A stretch of 17,219 nt of DNA from an uncultured Lachnospiraceae bacterium (GTDB lineage: Bacteria > Bacillota > Clostridia > Lachnospirales > Lachnospiraceae), in assembly GCA_900555195.1 (NCBI GenBank), contig USKC01000024.1, positions 1 to 17,219 of the forward strand, read 5' to 3'. Below are positions 14,853 through 17,219 of this stretch, piece after piece (position 1 is the first letter of the stretch; every line of letters begins with the position of its first letter). Under the pieces are notes generated by a model that was given only the letters and a program-made list of their open reading frames with translations, was not told where the DNA came from and ran no database searches. The position numbers were made by a program, and so were the translations under genes.

Positions 14853-14919
14853 AAAGAATACCTTCCTGAATTATTTATCACCGCGTACAGACGGCACATA
14901 TCAATATGCTGCCTGTTTC

Positions 14920-14948
14920 AGTATATACTACCCGACAGGGCAAAGCAA
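14920..14948 (-). promoter_or_regulatory. Promoter of the PlsC-family gene
   Basis: On the minus strand TTGCTT (14948-14943) and TATACT (14925-14920) are 17 bp apart. The -10 lies in a perfect palindrome AGTATATACT (14920-14929). The leader would be about 60 nt. Confidence 0.55.
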
Positions 14949-14980
14949 GTGGGGCTTGATAAATTACAGCCCAACACGCT

Positions 14981-14995
14981 GTTGTCGGCCACAAC
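14981..14995. promoter_or_regulatory. Upstream dyad of the GH36 promoter
   Basis: GTTGT-CGGCC-ACAAC forms a 5-bp dyad whose right end lies 8 bp before the -35 at 15003, a usual place for an activator. The arms are short, so chance is possible. Confidence 0.35.
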
Positions 14996-15002
14996 TGCAC
15001 CC

Positions 15003-15031
15003 TTGCCGCTTCTGCCGTCCGGCAGTACAAT
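15003..15031 (+). promoter_or_regulatory. Promoter of the GH36 gene with an internal dyad
   Basis: TTGCCG (15003-15008) and TACAAT (15026-15031) are 17 bp apart. The spacer carries CTGCCG-TC-CGGCAG (15012-15025), a perfect 6+6 dyad that a repressor could use. Transcription would start near 15038. Confidence 0.6.
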
Positions 15032-15032
15032 G

Positions 15033-15053
15033 GATGTGACAGTAAGCCACATC
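15033..15053. promoter_or_regulatory. Operator-like dyad at the GH36 transcription start
   Basis: GATGTG-N9-CACATC overlaps the predicted start of transcription and ends 4 bp before the ribosome binding site GGAGG (15058-15062). It could be a DNA operator or a small RNA hairpin in the leader. Confidence 0.4.
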
Positions 15054-15072
15054 AGAAGGAGGAAGGGTTCCT

Positions 15073-17214
15073 ATGCGCATGATTGAAATTCAGGAAAACG
15101 GCCTGTGCCTGCGGTTTGGAGTGACAGGGAAGGGACGGCTTTTATTGCTCGCGGTGACGGACACAGAACAAACGGTGCGGGCGGAAGAAGAAATGGAAGA
15201 AGCCGTTCTGGCGGAATATGTGCCTGTGGAAGCGGTGCTGACGGGGGAGAACTGCCCGGAGGATCGGCTTGGGAATCAGATGGTACATACATCGCTCGGA
15301 ATGCGGCTGGTGTTTCGGGAGTATGAGAAGATCAGAAAGGAAGAAGGCAGCCTGTATGTGTTCCATTTGGAGGATGAGGAACAGGGAGTAAATGTCCGGC
15401 TGTATTATCAGTTCTATGATGGACTCAGGACGTTTACCTGCTATACGGAGGTTCAGAACGAAGGAGATGAAATACAGGGGCTGGAAGCGGTCAGTTCTTT
15501 TTCCCTGCACGGGTTTGACAGGCCGGATACGGAGCCCTATGAGGAACGTTACCGCCTGCATTTGGTGCATAATGGCTGGCAGAAAGAACTGGGGTGGAAA
15601 AGTTATCGGCTTTCGGAATTGGGGCTTACCGCCTCTCAGGCAGCCGGCAGATATAATAGTTCTAAAATCATTTCCATTACCAACACGGGCGCCTGGTCTA
15701 CAAAAGAATATTTGCCGCTCGGCATCCTGGAGGACAGGAAAGAGGGGAGCTGTCTGACCTGGCAGATTGAACACAATGGTTCCTGGCACTGGGAGATCGG
15801 AGAGCATGCCGGGATGCTCTATCTGAAAGCGGCCGGTCCCACACAGCTGTATGCGCACTGGTATAAAGAACTGAACACACAGGATCGTTTTGTCAGCGTG
15901 CCGGTGAGCGTATCCTTCACGCGGGGCGGGGCGGACGCTGCGGTTCGGGAGCTGACGAAATACAGAAGGAGAATCCGCAGACAGAATGAAGACAATGAGA
16001 AAATGCCGGTCATTTTCAATGATTATATGAATTGCCTGTGGGGCAGGCCCACTACGGAAGAGGAATTGCCTTTGATCGATATGGCGGCATCCTGCGGCTG
16101 CGAATATTATTGCATTGACTGCGGTTGGTACAGTGCGGGGGAATGGTGGGGCAACGTGGGAGAGTGGCTGCCGTCTGAGGAACGTTTTCCCTGCACGCCG
16201 CAGTTCCCGGAAGGGCTTGTTTCCCTGCTCGCTTATATCAGGCAGAAGGGAATGATCCCTGGTCTGTGGCTGGAGCTGGAAGTGATGGGGCTGAATTGCC
16301 CGCTGGCGAAAGAGAAGCCGGACGACTGGTTCTTCATGCGCCATGGAAAGCGGGTCAGAGAGAAGACCCGATATCAGCTGGATTACAGGAACCCGGAGGT
16401 GAGAAAGTTCGCTACGGACGTTATCCGCAGGCTGGTGGAAGAATATGGGGTCGGCTATATCAAGATGGATTATAACATTGAACCAGGTATCGGAACGGAT
16501 CGGGATGCGGACAGCCCGGGAGATGGGCTGTTGGAACACAGCAGGGCTTATTTGTCCTGGCTGGATGGAATTTTTGCCAGATGGCCCGGCCTGGTGATTG
16601 AGAACTGTGGAAGCGGCGGCATGCGCATGGATTATGCGATGCTGAAACGACACAGCGTGCAGTCAACCAGTGACATGGAAGACTACAAGATGTATGCCAC
16701 CATCGCGGTCAATGCGCCGTTGGCGCTTACGCCGGAACAGGCGGCGGTCTGGTCCTATCCGCTCACCCCGTCAGATGAGGAGGAGACGATCTTCAACATG
16801 GTGAATGTGCTGCTGCTGCGCATTCATCAGAGCGGACATCTGTTCCGGCTGGGAGAGAAATCTCAGGCACTGATTCGGGAGGCAATTTCCTATTATAAGG
16901 AAACGAGAGAAGACAGGAAGAGGGCGCTTCCTTTCTGGCCTTTGGGATTTAGCGGATACAGAGATCATTGGGCCGCGCTGGGCATGAGAGGAGAGAAAAA
17001 GAGTTATCTGGCCGTATGGAGAAGGGGAGGGGAGCAGGAGACATGTGAACTGCCTCTGCCGGAGTACCAGGGCAGGGAACTGACGGTGCGCTGCGCTTAT
17101 CCGAAAGCCATGGATGTGTCCCATACCTGGGATCCAAAGAGCGGCTGCCTGACGGTAAGGTATCCGGAGAAGGTAATGGCAAGATTGTATGAAATAGAAC
17201 CTCGCTCACTCTAG
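15073..17214 (+). CDS. GH36 alpha-galactosidase-like glycoside hydrolase
   Basis: A 713-residue, probably cytoplasmic, glycosidase with no signal peptide. The N-terminal half (about 1-315) is the beta-sandwich domain of GH36. The catalytic barrel starts near PVIFNDYMNCLWGRPT, with IDCGWYSAGEWWGNVGEW, GLWLELEVMG, then VGYIKMDYN with the likely nucleophile D466, ENCGSGGMRMDYAML, and STSDMEDY with the likely acid/base D534. The 68-residue gap between them matches GH36 (about 70). A small C-terminal beta domain ends the protein. The ATG at 15073 has GGAGG 10 nt upstream. It should release terminal alpha-linked galactose, but some GH36 enzymes act on alpha-N-acetylgalactosamine and the sequence alone does not decide. 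It lies behind its own promoter, separate from the fucose genes. The stop codon is 5 bp from the window end, so any partner genes are out of view. Confidence 0.88.
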   Translation: MRMIEIQENGLCLRFGVTGKGRLLLLAVTDTEQTVRAEEEMEEAVLAEYVPVEAVLTGENCPEDRLGNQMVHTSLGMRLVFREYEKIRKEEGSLYVFHLEDEEQGVNVRLYYQFYDGLRTFTCYTEVQNEGDEIQGLEAVSSFSLHGFDRPDTEPYEERYRLHLVHNGWQKELGWKSYRLSELGLTASQAAGRYNSSKIISITNTGAWSTKEYLPLGILEDRKEGSCLTWQIEHNGSWHWEIGEHAGMLYLKAAGPTQLYAHWYKELNTQDRFVSVPVSVSFTRGGADAAVRELTKYRRRIRRQNEDNEKMPVIFNDYMNCLWGRPTTEEELPLIDMAASCGCEYYCIDCGWYSAGEWWGNVGEWLPSEERFPCTPQFPEGLVSLLAYIRQKGMIPGLWLELEVMGLNCPLAKEKPDDWFFMRHGKRVREKTRYQLDYRNPEVRKFATDVIRRLVEEYGVGYIKMDYNIEPGIGTDRDADSPGDGLLEHSRAYLSWLDGIFARWPGLVIENCGSGGMRMDYAMLKRHSVQSTSDMEDYKMYATIAVNAPLALTPEQAAVWSYPLTPSDEEETIFNMVNVLLLRIHQSGHLFRLGEKSQALIREAISYYKETREDRKRALPFWPLGFSGYRDHWAALGMRGEKKSYLAVWRRGGEQETCELPLPEYQGRELTVRCAYPKAMDVSHTWDPKSGCLTVRYPEKVMARLYEIEPRSL

Positions 17215-17219
17215 TTACT

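Noticed and set aside
13875..15086. 403-codon plus-strand frame across the kinase end, terminator and plsC-type gene
   Set aside because: It crosses an intrinsic terminator and reads antisense through a well-supported acyltransferase.
15142..16653. 503-codon minus-strand open frame opposite the GH36 gene
   Set aside because: Length comes from the GC-rich codon pattern of the GH36 gene; no known motifs, no credible start signal.
1..17219. Search for CRISPR arrays, tRNA/rRNA genes, transposases, toxin-antitoxin or phage-defence genes
   Set aside because: None seen: no regularly spaced direct repeats of CRISPR length, no cloverleaf or rRNA-like stretch, and all sizeable coding regions are assigned to metabolic, cell-wall, sporulation, transport or regulatory families.

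Overview
The window looks like chromosomal DNA from a spore-forming, moderately GC-rich gut Firmicute, most likely a Lachnospiraceae-type Clostridia (inference). The reasons are strong GGAGG ribosome binding sites on almost every gene, an adjacent spoIID-like/spoIIQ-like sporulation pair, cell-wall genes of Gram-positive type, an L-fucose utilisation block and a GH36 glycosidase. I see no tRNA, rRNA, CRISPR array, transposase or phage gene.

Left part (1-2593): a leader region with a near-consensus promoter, then a long aconitase-superfamily hydratase with all three Fe-S cysteines. Four 18-bp tandem repeats follow its stop codon. Middle-left (2795-7815), all on the plus strand: a SpoIID-like protein, a SpoIIQ-like degenerate LytM protein, D-alanine--D-alanine ligase (ddl) and murF. 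Ddl makes D-Ala-D-Ala and MurF joins it to the UDP-MurNAc-tripeptide, so the two genes encode consecutive steps. The spoIID/spoIIQ pair belongs to engulfment during sporulation. Both sporulation proteins lack the residues their enzyme families use for catalysis, which is the most unusual protein-level observation here.

Middle (7893-10443), on the minus strand: a MATE-family efflux transporter with a strong promoter and a palindrome in its long leader, then an AraC-family regulator. The regulator is divergent from fucI (10680-12473) and a rhamnulokinase-type FGGY kinase (12593-14074), together a probable L-fucose to L-fuculose-1-phosphate module. An intrinsic, probably bidirectional terminator separates this from a convergent PlsC-type acyltransferase (14118-14852, minus). 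The window ends with a complete GH36 alpha-galactosidase-like enzyme (15073-17214) behind a promoter surrounded by three dyads. Fucose plus alpha-galactoside enzymes suggest use of host or dietary glycans (inference).

The intergenic spaces are rich in DNA/RNA structure: an 84-bp element with perfect 19-bp inverted termini upstream of ddl; a multi-hairpin element bounded by 12-bp direct repeats between ddl and murF; paired hairpins between fucI and the kinase; and a hairpin holding the regulator's own ribosome binding site. A 33-codon cysteine-rich frame overlaps the ddl start by 4 nt (ATGA). I found no complete new defence or mobile system. The best candidates for something undescribed are the structured intergenic elements, the cysteine-rich small frame and the catalytically stripped sporulation pair.
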